Source: Zychaea mexicana (lineage: Eukaryota > Mucoromycota > Mucoromycetes > Mucorales > Lichtheimiaceae). Taken from it: DNA of 64,000 bases. Where the stretch lies: contig NW_026516708.1 in the NCBI RefSeq assembly GCF_025766255.1, positions 124,001-188,000 of the forward strand, written 5' to 3'. Both the position numbers and the translations under genes were made by a program. Below the pieces are notes generated by a model, which did not search any database, was not told the origin of the DNA, and saw only the letters and a list, made by a program, of their open reading frames with translations. The stretch's first letter is position 1, and every line of letters begins with the position of its first letter. Positions 28,921 through 40,407 of the stretch are shown here, piece by piece.

Positions 28921-30854
28921 CTAAATCTGTACAAGGCGTCTAGCCATGAGCGCTTTTATGAATATGTTTTTGCTGCTATTGATGTCACGGTGCATTACCG
29001 CACCGCAACCGCGGCATCGGTACACTTCGGCACCACCCATGATCCGAGCGTTGCCACAGCTTGAGCAGGTTACTGTAGTGTGTCTTTCTTCTTGTTCAAT
29101 GACTGTTGCACCACGTACAGCAGCTATACGAGAGCGGAAAAAGAAATCAGAAATCATCAAGTTCACAATCAACCTCGTCCATAATTGTTTTCTTTTCATG
29201 TGTGTCAACTAACCTCTCTCTTTCAGCTTCGCACGAAACTGGTAGTGTGCCCATGTGAGCATTGCTCGGACTGATTTCTTTGTGATGCGCCGTGCTCTTT
29301 CTCCTACTTGGTGGCGTACCATATTTGACACATGGAAGGGGGGAATTATCACAACATCAAAATTGGTGAGCAACCAATAAATCGCTTGGTTGTGATACTC
29401 GTCTCGCAGTTGGCGTATGCGTTGAAACGTCCGATGTACTGCTTGGTTGATAGCTTGACCGTGCCTTTCGCCTGCTTTGCTTTTTAGATTATATGCGCGA
29501 TCACGCTTCGAAATGAGATCATCGAGCTCCGCAGCCAATCGGTAGAATCGCTTCACTGCGTTTGGTGCAAGCAATCCTGCCCCCAACGTCGGGCTATACC
29601 AGGCGTGTGGTGTTCGGACGCCGGGGTCTAAGGCAACGGCGTGCGTCACTGGCTGCTGTGGCTCGGGATCGACTTGAACACTCCACAAGATCTTTTTACT
29701 TATCCAGGCGGTGATGGTACATCACCCGGATGACCTTGCCATTGCTCCCTATATTCAAACGAGCATCGCCTCGAAGCTTGACACCTTGGAAATGCTTTAG
29801 ATAATTCTTCATATCCAGTTTGAAGAGATGAATTCGTCGCTGTCGTTGAGTGATTAGAAACTAGTATTTAATATGTGTATACAGCCATTTATTCTTATCA
29901 ATTTTACCTTCATTTTCTTGTATTTAATTCCATTGAGATTCCCAAAGTTTCGGTTCACCGTCTTGAGGGCATCAGTACAAGCTCTGTTGATGCTATCCAT
30001 GATTGGCTGGGTAACATCCTTTTTGCGATTTATATAGACTTGCAAAACAATCTTGGCAATACGATATAGGAACATAAACTGCGACCACCCCGGCAGCTTA
30101 CAAGCCTCCAGCTGATCAGTTCTTGTGAAGTTGTTTTGGATCAGCACTTGAACAATACGTCGTTCGTCTGTGTCATTATAGCTGTCTACGTCAACCAAAC
30201 CGGGTGTGACTAGTGAATGGTTGGTTAGCACCCATCATTTTATACGCACTATGTATTGTGTCATTCATTCATAAATAAGACAGCGAACATGTTACCCAAG
30301 AAAGTTACTAGTGGAGCTCCTTTATAATAAGCAATCACCGTGTTGTATACGATCATGCTATATCTACAATGATTCTTCATTGCTTCTGCGACGGCTTTAC
30401 ACGGATAAGCACCAAGCACGTGCGTTTTCCAATGGCCGTTGTTTCTTTCATCATCATCAAATTCGTCCACGTCAAAATCCCTGCGATGAAAGCCGAACAG
30501 CCCTCCATCTTCATTGTCTGGATCGTCGCCATCCGGCCCCACTGGCACAATTAGATTTTCGCCTTCCGGTGCGACATCAAAACGAGGCTGTGCTGAGCCT
30601 TCTGGCGGCACGGTGAGGTTCATATCGAACCAGGTATTCCAATGTTCTTCGAACATATCGACGTTATCTACAGTAGGCGACCACAAGTCCGCAGCAAGCT
30701 GCTGGGTCCGGAAATCCCAGAACGATCGTGGTTGCTGAGGCTGAGGCTGAGGTTGAGGTTGAGGTTGAGGTTGAGGTTGAGGTTGAGGTTGAGGTTGAGG
30801 TTGAGGTTGAGGTTGAGGTTGAGGTTGAGGTTGAAGATTTTCAGGATGTTCCAT
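28921..30854 (-). pseudogene. Fanzor (eukaryotic TnpB-like, OMEGA-type) nuclease gene with one frameshift
   Basis: Fanzor proteins are transposon-encoded RNA-guided DNA endonucleases of eukaryotes, related to bacterial TnpB and Cas12. Deduced exons (minus strand): 30854..30296, 30209..29908, 29839..29214, 29123..28921. One extra base at 29698 creates an in-frame TAA (29698-29696) and shifts the frame; without it the phases fit throughout and the product would be about 562 residues. Seen in order: a (Gln-Pro)n N-terminus, an acidic linker, a helical region, RuvC-I ALDPGVRT (Asp358 in spliced numbering), VVIIPPFHVSNMV, the LTWAHYQFRAKL helix, VIEQEERHTTVTCSSCG, CRGCG, and RuvC-III HRDINSSKN. 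The CxxC pairs form the target-strand zinc finger typical of TnpB and Fanzor. The usual RuvC-II Glu position reads Pro, while a Glu is present just before the zinc finger, the rearranged site reported for Fanzors. An alternative start ATG lies at 30908. The break could also be a sequencing error. Confidence 0.82.
30736..30834. repeat. Hexanucleotide repeat (GAGGTT)n inside the Fanzor first exon
   Basis: About 16 tandem copies of a GAGGTT/GAGGCT hexamer. On the minus strand they encode the (Gln-Pro)n tract at residues about 7-39 of the Fanzor product. The near-perfect array suggests recent slippage expansion. Confidence 0.93.
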
Positions 30855-30908
30855 ATTTGTAAAAAGGTGAATAAAAGAAGGGTGAATAATGACAGATAAA
30901 AAAACCAA

Positions 30909-32134
30909 TGCATTGTCTATTTATATGAATTTTCTAGCCAAAATTTTTTTAAGCTTCAACAAAGTACTGCTACCAAATGCCCCATTCATATGGAGCGCAT
31001 GTTATAGATCAGCACCCAAACCGATGGATTTCATCCTGGCGATATCATTTTCCACACTTTGCTATATTAAACCTTTAAAAAGAACGGTGAGCGAGGTATG
31101 ATAGTAGCTTGTCATCCAGCCCGAAGCAAGCAAAACACACAGGGCTCATAGACATGCCATTCACCCAGCAGTATAGTGTAGCTTCTTAGGTACGCTGACT
31201 GGTTATTCTCATTTTTATTCCGTTTATCGTCAAAGGATCACTAATCTTGTTCGTTGCATCAAAGACGGCCTATTCAGGATATCTCGATTTGCATACAGAA
31301 AGTTTAAGTATCATCATGTCAATTTCTTGACCTTACTCTTATCAAATTAATTATCATTACTTGTAACATAAAATAGAAGCATACTACCATTTATAAAGCA
31401 ATCTTCTGTCTGCAGAATTATGCCAGAATTGCTACTTTATATTTGACAGTAGTGTTTGTTTAAGACGGTGTACGAACAATCATCGTCAGAATGAATACAA
31501 TGTATTTTCTTCTTTCGATAAGCACCTTGACATAATGAGAGGTCTAACAGAGCATCTTTACGTTATTGCTTGCAGAAAAGGCAGAATCTTCTATCAGAAA
31601 GATAAGACGCGACGCTATCCGGTGGGCTTGCCTTAAAGGCGTGGCTGCAGTAACTGGGAGGCTCTATTAGCTTTCTATATCAATCAAGAGCAGCAACCAT
31701 CAGGCTATCAAATCTTCGTCACTGGCCTTATCTTTACGCTTTCCACTCTTCTTTTACTTTCTTTTGAGCCAGGGCTGATGTGTAAGTATAGCTGTTGCAA
31801 AGCAAGAGGACAGATATCAGAGCGTGTATGTTTTATATTCTACATATCTTTCCATTACTGTTTCTTTGTGATTTTCATGCCATAATAAAACAACATCATC
31901 CTCACCTCTGTAAAAGGCTGCTTCAATTTGGGCCGAAAGGTGGAATATATTTGAGGTATGTACAGGTAAAAAAAAGCAAAAGAAAGCAGAAAGATGTATG
32001 AACTTCATGTGATAGCAACAAGCTTCGCGTACTCCTGCGTTCTTACACTGTAGAATTACTTACTGCCAAGAGCAGACAACGATGAGCATCAAAAGGGTGG
32101 TTAACAACAAAAGGAGGATCAGGACGGCCCGATG
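30909..32134. other. Intergenic, no supported gene
   Basis: This is the upstream side of the Fanzor gene. Open frames are short and unrecognised. Part of the 5' transposon end, if any, should lie here, but I could not pair it with a sequence on the 3' side. Confidence 0.4.
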
Positions 32135-32307
32135 CAGTGGTCCCTCGTTAATATCAACCCGTCTTATACGGTTGAGCTAATGAGGGTTGAAATACAAGGG
32201 GGTTTTAAATAGAAATCATATGCTTTCTTATCTTAAGAGCTCCATCAAAAGTGTTGACACAACTTAGGGTTGAGTTTATTCGAGGGTGATCTTCACGGGG
32301 GCCATTG
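32135..32307. mobile_element. Degenerate non-autonomous TIR element (pogo/Tc1-like MITE), copy 1 of family A
   Basis: It begins CAGTGGTCCCTCGTTAAT and ends in the imperfect inverse GGGGGCCATTG followed by TA. Internally it has the GAGGGTTGA words also found in the 59146..59322 element, in the same layout and at nearly the same length (173 against 177 bp). The left TA target site has changed to TG, so this copy is older. No coding capacity. Confidence 0.72.
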
Positions 32308-34630
32308 TACAGACCCGCTAACCGAAGGAGCCAGTCAGCAAACGCTATTACTGAGGAAAATAAAGCGTCCAGTAGTAGCGGCGACATCAGCAACAAAAAG
32401 CAAAAGACGAATAACAAGCGAGGCCAAGGCGAGAACGTCGATTGACGAGCAAAAAAGATAATGCAAATAAAACCCTAGTATTATCAGTTATGAAGCCACA
32501 CATTTCAACTATCGGCCATGCCCATTACTAATAATATCGACAGGACGACTGCTGCGCATGGTGAATTGACGAAATTTTTCATGGCCCTGCACAGGAACAG
32601 GTAACGTGCATTTTGTCTCATATTAGCAAAACTTATCGAGTACGATTTATTGACGGTTATGACAATCATCAGGACACAGACAGCGAATAAGTCTCTACAT
32701 TATCAGCTCTACCAGACGCGCTGGCTTGTTTGAAAAGTTGGATCTGCGTATCCGATTTAGACCAGGATCATCGTACAACGACGACGATCGCGATACGACG
32801 CAGAAATTTTACGAATACAAGAAGTTCGCTAACAGTCATTACAAACATATCAAAAAACGCATCTTCATGAGCTATAGTATGTTTTGCTATAGCCTCGCTG
32901 CAATAAAACGTTGATCAGTTAACATTTACACAGAAACCCACGTTTGCTTGTCTTAGTGCCCTTACGCGTGTGTTGCTTGTAAATCGAGACGAAGCTCAAA
33001 TTCTTCACCACGGACGAACTTGCTATGATAAAATTGGAAATAGTTTCATGGTTAGGCGGTGAGCACAAATGCTTCGATTCGGCATTGCTTGGTCAAGTCA
33101 ATGAAAATTCAAATGTAAGTAGTTCGTATCGTTGCATAGTAACTATATCATTGTGTATACTCAATTGTACTTAAATGTGTAGTATGTTGATCAACAAGTT
33201 GAAGGGGATTAAGTCTAGTACGTTGATGGTGTCGTAGACCTAGAACGTAAAGTCCGGGCCGATGGACTCTCGAATTTGAAGCTAAAATCTTGAAGTCCTT
33301 AGAAACATGTAAGATGATCTGCTCTCTTCATAAGATATGTTTACGAATTACATGCTACTTATTGCATTTCCCATCATCACTGGTACAATAGCTTCGAAAT
33401 GTACTCCCAGGATCCCTCTAATTGAATGTCTTCCTGGGCTGGATGTTTGCGCCAGCTATTTGAGTTCCATTCTATCTGCAAGTTTAAATAACTCAAACAA
33501 AAGCTTCGATGGTAAGAACGATAACCAAAAAGAAGGGGAAAAAGTCACCAAGCAGAGTAAAAATGAAAAGAAAAACCGTTTTGTTAATAAAGGTATCTTT
33601 ACAGGGCAAACACCAAATTCAATGATGAGCACATACCAGAACTAACAACCAATGCTTGCAACTACGCAATACTGTATTAACGCAAATTTTCCTACCTTTG
33701 TACCCGGTTACCTTCGTACTGGCTATAAGACGACTCATGAGGGCTCCTCCTGTCGAGAAAAAAAGGTTAACCCTGTTGTATACGAAAATTAGCAACGACA
33801 GAAGATCGCAGCGTGCACTCCCCAGCGAAACACTAGAAATTGTCCGGCACGCTTGGGCAGAGGTTCAAATGGCGAACCTTGATCGATTACTGGGAGAACT
33901 GTGTTTCGAAGAAATGGTACGAACCATAGTGGGCCTAGAATAAGCGATGAACGCTTAATGGCAGGTGTGTCGGTATTCTCAACACCAGGATAAGGAATAG
34001 ATGTATATTTAATCTGATCAATAAAAATTAATCAAACAAGACGTGTGCCTAAACTATAGCTGAGATGCTTCTATAAATTTTTTGTCAAAATGCTTCCAAA
34101 ATTGCGGATATCCGGCAATATTACAGACTTGCTGTCTATATGGCCAACATTGGGCAAAAAAGAAAAGGGTTGTTGAAAATCGCCCAAAATACCAATGTAG
34201 CTCTACGTTATCCGATATTGTCAGTTGATGTCTCTGTGATGTAGTTGAATGGCCAGTAGAATGGGGACACACAAAGAATCATGGGTATATTTCTACGGAA
34301 CGCATCGTACATCGTCAATGACAGATACAGTAAACAACGAAGTAGTGTTATTTATAGGATGACTTATTCGGTCTTTTTAAGCAAAGTTGTTTATCCCGTT
34401 ATTGTGAATCCTCAATTTTAGCAAGAAAAACGGAAAACCGTTGTATAACTACCTTCTCCTTAGTCACTTGGTAAAATGGCACATACTTGTCATATTTTTT
34501 GTGTTACACACTGCTCAAAGAACATGCTCACAATATAGATTAGGAAACGAAAAGACACAATTTTCATATCAATCATGGTATAGATATATTTTCACTCTTA
34601 TTAATCTATGGCAAATTCTATACGCCTCAA
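32308..34630. other. Gene-poor stretch with unassigned coding-like fragments
   Basis: Fragments at 32726..32914 (acidic and Tyr-rich), 32992..33110 (KFFTTDELAMIKLEIVSWLGG in frame) and 33656..33943 (an open frame ending EEMVRTIVGLE) read more like protein than chance, but no family is recognised. They may be pieces of a decayed gene or element. Confidence 0.35.
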
Positions 34631-36308
34631 CTAAAGGATGCCTTCCAAGATAATCGGATCTTTAGGCGGAAACTTCACCATGCCCATTGCAACGTTGTTA
34701 GGTGCCCGCTTTCCAGAAGGAGTGGAGATATCGAAGCGTACCAAAAGCTCGGCCAAGACGTATTTAATTTCATTTACGGCAAAATAACGACCAGGACATG
34801 CGTGTGCGCCAAGACCAAAGGAAATCATGTCAATACCAATAGTACTTGACCATTTATCTTCTGCAGTGTTCATGAATCGGTATGGATCAAATACGTCTAA
34901 TGGTTTGTCTTGCGGTGGTGCGAGCGCAGGATCATTATGGGCTTCATCTAGTGCGCATACAATTAAGCTTCCCTTGGGGATAATCTGTCCTGTAGAGAGG
35001 ACCAGGTCCTGAAGAGCCATGTGATGGAGACCCAGGTTGTCGATATCGTATCGTAAAACTTCACGCATAAATGAGTCAAGTAATCGCAAATGACTGACTG
35101 TTTCCGGTGTCCGTTTCTCCAGAGAACTGATTTCAGTTCGTAACTCGGTCATAAGCTGCGGTCTACATGCCAATTCATGAAGACAAAACGTAGTGAAGTG
35201 GCTCGTGGTATGAATGGAAGCCAATGCGACTCCTTTAAAATGAAACGCTGCATCTTCAGAAGAACGCATAGAACCGTCGGCTTTGGGTAGTTTCGATGTC
35301 ATGCTAACAAATGTGGGCTCGTCATCGGGAATTTCGCCAGATCGGAGGCCTTTAATCAAAGGTACGAGTAGCTTCATCAACAAGTCGAGTTGGCGTTCGA
35401 CAGACATGTAGCGACGGACGATGATATCAGCAATACAAGGCGGAAGGACGGTTAAGAGCATACCGGCCTTGACAATGTTTTGTGTAAGTGTCGCCATCGC
35501 AGCGATCAACTCTCTGTCGGTACCAATGCGACTGCCAGCAAAGCACAAGCACGAGATTCTTGAAATAGCATGCGAAAGGAAATCCCAAGGCTCGATCTGC
35601 TTCTTTTCACCACGCTTGAGCGACAATTCTTCTTTGAGCGTTTCTTGAAATGCCTTTTCGATTCTGTCGGAAAAGACTTCAATCTGTTGTGGTTTGAAAT
35701 TTTGTTTAATGGGATATACAACTAATAATTATGATATTAATAACTCGTAATACAATGTTGTTGTCGCTTGGTAGACGAACGAAATACGCATTCGTCAACA
35801 TATAGTACTGAAAGCTACACTTACTGGGATGTTTGTCCCTTGGGCTGACGACCTCTTCAGTGTGCTTGTGTTCATAAGATAAGCGCATCACTCTTTCGAC
35901 GGGCATTACAGTTTCGACACCATCGGAAAAGCTGACAGTTTTGCGGGACGCCATAAGGAGTTCCGGAATCATTTTGCCGGTGAGGACGTAAAGTTCCTGG
36001 GTGACCAGCTTGATACTGAATGCAGGACCATACTCGGCCTTGCATTTCTGGATAAAGCCTAGCGGATCCTTGTTGATTTGAAAGGCGTGGCCGAATACGG
36101 GAAGCGCACCGGCAACTGCGGGGACGGTGTTGTCGGCACGTTGTTTTCTTTGCTTCCGAAGGAGGCGCCAAAGGGTCCAGGTGCTTAGGACCGCGCTGCC
36201 TGCAGTGATAAGGAAACGTTTACGGTTGCTGGAATATTGGTTGAGTAAATAGGTAGAAGCTGACGTTAATATGCTGCTATTACTACTAGTGATGGCTCTG
36301 GTGTCCAT
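34631..36308 (-). CDS. Cytochrome P450 monooxygenase, 524 aa
   Basis: Membrane-anchored haem-thiolate monooxygenase. Deduced exons (minus strand): 36308..35825 and 35721..34631, phase 1, with a 103-nt intron (GTAAGT to TATTAG). The N-terminus has a polar start, then a hydrophobic anchor (FLITAGSAVLSTWTLWRLL) followed by the basic RKQRKQR. P450 motifs: the proline-rich hinge region VPAVAGALPVFGHAF, I helix ALASIHTTS, K-helix E-x-x-R in REVLRYD, the PERF-like region FDPYRFMN, and the haem loop FGLGAHACPGRYFAVNE with its Cys ligand. The HTTS-type I helix is common in fungal ent-kaurene-oxidase-like P450s. Substrate unknown. Its strong TATA box and isolation from other enzymes suggest regulated expression rather than a biosynthetic cluster. 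Confidence 0.94.
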
Positions 36309-36390
36309 TATAGATGTGTTATATATTGATGTATGGATAAATGTAAGAGAATTTTAAAAAAAATAAAAGAAAGAAAACTGGGTTCAGAAG

Positions 36391-36399
36391 CTTTTTATA
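36391..36399 (-). promoter_or_regulatory. TATA box of the P450 gene
   Basis: TATAAAAAG on the minus strand, about 85 bases upstream of ATG 36308. Confidence 0.6.
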
Positions 36400-39218
36400 C
36401 TAGGCACTACCATAATTCTTTCTCCGGTGCGCGGGTTTGTCAGTGATCTATCCCCGTGGTAGTTGTCCATGCGCGCGGTTTTACTTGCCAAATTTCGCCG
36501 ACGCCACACTCTTCTTCGTTTTTCCCCTTGCATAAAAAAGCAGGACGAAACAAAGAAAAAATTTTCCAGCTGGATTTCTGGAGGGAGATAAATGTTAGGA
36601 TGTCTTCTCGATATGGCTTTAGAAATTTTGGTGGAAGGTAATGTTGCCGCAATTCAAACTAAGATCTATTCTCTTTTTCTCCATTATAATACATTATCTC
36701 ACAGTTCTTTTAACCAATAGTCCACTAGATTGTATCCTAAAATGATCATTTGTTACCAGCACTAACAACAGTAGAAAAGCCCACATAAAGAATGTACATA
36801 TATCAGTCTTTGAAAAGGATCCTGAAAAATATACCTCTTGCATAAATCGTGTCACCCAAGCACTCTGACGTCGCAACCAATACCATTAGTAACCTCACAA
36901 ATCAAGGCTCGACGCTAAGGGCGCCAAAAAGGCTAAGAAATTTAGCATTGAATATAAATACAGAACAGATTTACGAACAGAAAACGATATTGAACAATCA
37001 CCTCTTTCACTTGATAGAACTTTTATTTTAACCCACAACTTATATTGGACATGGTTCCCTACTTGTGCGTCATAACCTATTGTTCTCTCGCTCAAGATTG
37101 CTAAACGGCTTGTTTATCCAGGTTTCCTTACAGCATAGACCGAGGTCCCTTTTCTTTTGATTTATTCCTAAACAGCAGGAACCATACTCATATCTATATC
37201 TTTTGTCACCGATACAACGCTATAATTTTCCAGGAACCAGACAGTGTTCTATTAAAGGATAAACTCTTTTCATCTTCTTTTCTTTGGCTCACAGAACAGC
37301 CAACCCAACGTTGCAATAAACGATATGATTGATTGCTGGTGCTCACTAGAAACTAAACTTTGGACGCAAGCTTAGCTAAGGCTCAAATCCGAAAACTACG
37401 GTAAAAACATTCGGAACTGGCCTTTTTATTACATAGAATAATAAAGCAATCACTAAGAAAACATTGACGACAAAGCAATGAGTATTGTCAGGAACACTTA
37501 CGCTGTCGAGATGATATTCACATATCATATGCTTGAAATTCAGTCAGTTGCTCAGAATTCTAGCACAAAGAAGCGAGTTGCACACTGCAAGAGATTAGTT
37601 AGCTTCCTTTATTGTACAGAAAGCTTCCAAATTATTGTTACTGATCTTGGTTGGTTTCTGAGTGCTAGTTCTTTGTTGGGACCGTTGTGAGTTCCACAAA
37701 GAGTGAGTTTTCCGCTGGAACGTCTTTAGTCTGCGCTCAGTCCAAACACCAAGCATCTTATTTGTTATCCCAGCGTTCACAAAGCACAAACAAATTGCTT
37801 TGATTCCTACAAATTACCGCTTGTTTGCACGAGTTTTTTCAACTGTGCTTTTCCATATATGACACAGTATTCTACTCTGCTGTCTGTCAGTTGAACATTA
37901 TACTTATCACGTTAGTAGATGCTCTTCTTTCAGGTTCTTCAGCTGTTTTGTATCATATGTCGGCATGTCGGTCAGAATCTCAAAGTAGTTATAAAATTTA
38001 ATAATCTTTACCATGCATCGGCCGATCATAAAAGTACCCATAGACAGCGATGTCCCGTTTATGGCTGTATGTGTGTGGCTTCTCTTCACACAGAAAAATC
38101 ACACTTCTTATCTTAGTCAAGTCGTGCCTTTCCCTGCTTCATTTCTAATCTTTATACATAGAACTTTATACAACTGCTTATATTCGATTCGATTATACAC
38201 GCAACTCGTCGCTTGTCAATATTTGGCAGTTGCTACTTTTAAAAGATGAATAGTTCTAAACATGTCATTTCAATACAGTACATATTAGCGACGAATTGAC
38301 CAACCACTGTAATGCCATAAGCATTTCTTCTACGGTGCATGGCACGCATTTTGCACTTGAACCGGCGTTCGAGCAGTTGATATTTCCATCTTCTTCTACT
38401 TGTGAGCTCCAGATGCCTGTAGAACTGGATCTTAGGAAGGACTTCTTTTTGGATAATACATACGGCACTTCTCATCGGAGATTCTTGATAGTTGCTTACT
38501 ACAACTGCCGTTTAATTCAACGGGTGGTTCGATTGCGCTCATTTCGAACATACAAATACACGAGATTAAGAAAGAAGAGGAGAGAGTTTCGGCTCGATTA
38601 ACTGCCCGCATAAAAGTAGAGAGGAGCTGCCAATCAGATGCTCAGCTGCAGAAACAAATATCATGCTTCTTGTAATATATTTGACTGCAAACGAGCATAG
38701 TTTCAAAGTTGATGCAATGAGCCATAGCGTGTGTGTGCTGTATATTTCACTCTGTTGCTTGTTTACAGAAATTACGGGCACACATTCCAGACCCATTTAA
38801 TGTGCGACGCATGCTAAGTTCTTCGAAGACACATGTGCCAACAAATATTTTACAGCGCACTGTGGTTGTTTATATATAAAAAAACGATCTTTTTAAACAA
38901 TTTGTCAAGAATTCGGACAGTAAACAATAAAAGGACGAATAAATCAAATTATCGCCAGTAAACAATAAAAGGACGAATAAATTAAATTATTTTAGCGATG
39001 GGATTTAAACGGTAAAAGACGATACGAAGAAAGTGTTGTTGTGCTAAGGCATATATAATAAGTGTGTGTGTGTGTCAGATAGTGTGCTGTGTGCTGTAGA
39101 GACTAGGTAGAGAGTGGATGATGTTAGTTTTAATCCACTACAAAAGAAAGTAAGCGTTATTAACTAAAAGGCTCGCTCTTCTTATCGTTATCGAGCACCT
39201 ACTCACTTATTGGCCATC
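36400..39218. other. Gene-poor stretch of about 2.8 kb
   Basis: It is AT-rich with no open frame over about 100 codons and no family signature. It contains the 38-bp tandem repeat at 38918 and a (GT)n run near 39062. The right end holds 3' sequence of the secreted repeat-protein gene. Confidence 0.5.
38918..38990. repeat. Two tandem 35-bp repeats with a period of 38
   Basis: The copies at 38918..38952 and 38956..38990 each begin CAGTAAACAATAAAAGGACG and differ by one base, separated by CGC. The origin is unknown; a recent local duplication is likely. Confidence 0.9.
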
Positions 39219-40407
39219 TTAAGGGGCAGCGGATGGTGATGGCTCAGGTTGAGGGAAAATGGGGCTGTGTTATTGAAAAAAAAAGCTTAGTATCAACAGA
39301 ATATATTTTATAAATTAACTTGCGTACAAGAAGGTGACTTACACAGCAGCTGCGCGCATATGGTGACGAAGTTGAAAGATGGACATAGCAAAAAAAAGTG
39401 ATGATAAGCAAAAAGATTCAAGGATTTCTTTTTTGCGCATAGTCGTACGGTAACTTACTTGGCTTTTCAAAGACCCATCTTGTCTTAGTAAGGGTGATGG
39501 TATGCGAAGTGTCAAAGCCACCCCATGGGGCTTTGTTGTTGTGCCAGTCTTCATTCCAGTCGCCGCCTTCCCAGTCATCGTCCTTGCCTTCCCAGCTGCC
39601 TTTACCGCCTTTCCAGCCTTCGTCGTCGCCCCAACCGCCTTTGCCACTCTTGCCATCTTTCCAGCCTTCGTCGTCGCCCCAACCGCCTTTGCCACTCTTG
39701 CCATCTTTCCAGCCTTCGTCGTCGCCCCAACCTCCTTTGCCGCCTTTGCCACCTTCCCAGTCATCGTCGTCGTCGCCCCAACCTCCTTTGCCTCCTTTAC
39801 CACCTTCCCAGTCATCGTCGTCGTCGCCCCAACCTCCTTTGCCGCCCTTGCCGCCCTTGCCTCCTTTGCTACCTTCCCAGTCATCGTCGTCGTCGCCCCA
39901 ACCTCCTTTGCCGCCTTCCCAGTCATCGTCGTCATCGCCCCAGCCGCCTTTACCACCCTTGCCGCTCTTCTTCTTTCGGAAGCTCTGGCCAGCCTCATCA
40001 ATGAGACGGATAGCAGCAGTGCCGGCATCATAGGGACCGCTGGCCTTAATAGTGATTGTGTGGTCGCCAGCGGCAAGATCGAAGGTACCCTTGCTGTAAC
40101 GCTCGTCCTTCAAGGCTTCTTCAGGGGTGGCAGCATACGCTGCTTCATCCTGAACGGATTCGACCTCAGAGGTTTCACCCAAAAGGACGTCGTTATCAAA
40201 GATTTTGAACGAGTCGCCGCGATTCTTGTAGTCGGTGATTTGGATACGGGCGGCCTTGTCCAAGTGGATGGTGAATGATTCTTGAGCAAGTGCGTCTTGA
40301 CCGTTCCATCGGAAGGTTGTGAACGAATCAGTCAATGGGACAGAGTCGGCCATGACCTGTTGCAAAAGGACGGCAGCTGCCGCGGAAAGTGCCAAAATAG
40401 AACGCAT
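39219..40407 (-). CDS. Secreted protein with Gly/Lys/Trp and poly-Asp repeats, about 333 aa
   Basis: ATG 40407 begins a clear signal peptide (MRSILALSAAAAVLLQQVMA, cleavage probably before DSVP). The mature N-terminal 130 residues look like a folded beta domain (RIQITDYKNRGDSFKIFDND, then DLAAGDHTITIKASG). After the basic RKKKSGKGGKGG link comes a repeat domain: about four units of GKGGWGDDDDDWEG followed by three of GKSGKGGWGDDEGWKD, then a Trp/Asp-rich end and a short Ser/Pro tail. Main exon 40407..39459; the 3' structure is uncertain. The favoured model adds a 7-nt exon 39349..39343 and a last exon 39264..39219; skipping the microexon also stays open. A surface or cell-wall role, or ion binding by the Asp runs, is inference. 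The long open frames on the opposite strand are shadows of the repeats. Confidence 0.82.
39565..39965. repeat. Coding tandem repeats of the secreted protein
   Basis: Imperfect direct repeats of 36-60 bp share TCGTCGCCCCAACC and CCTTTGCC words. They encode the Trp/poly-Asp and Gly/Lys units on the minus strand. The right group is nearly identical among copies and the left group forms a second sub-type, which suggests two rounds of unit amplification. Confidence 0.85.

Noticed and set aside
30642..30913. Open frames on both strands through the hexamer array (Leu-Arg or Leu-Asn repeats)
   Set aside because: They only read the repeat in other frames; the Gln-Pro frame joins the Fanzor exons.
39502..40278. 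Long plus-strand open frames (up to 258 codons) opposite the secreted repeat protein
   Set aside because: They are antisense shadows of the Gly/Lys/Asp repeats; the minus-strand frame has the signal peptide and sensible splice sites.
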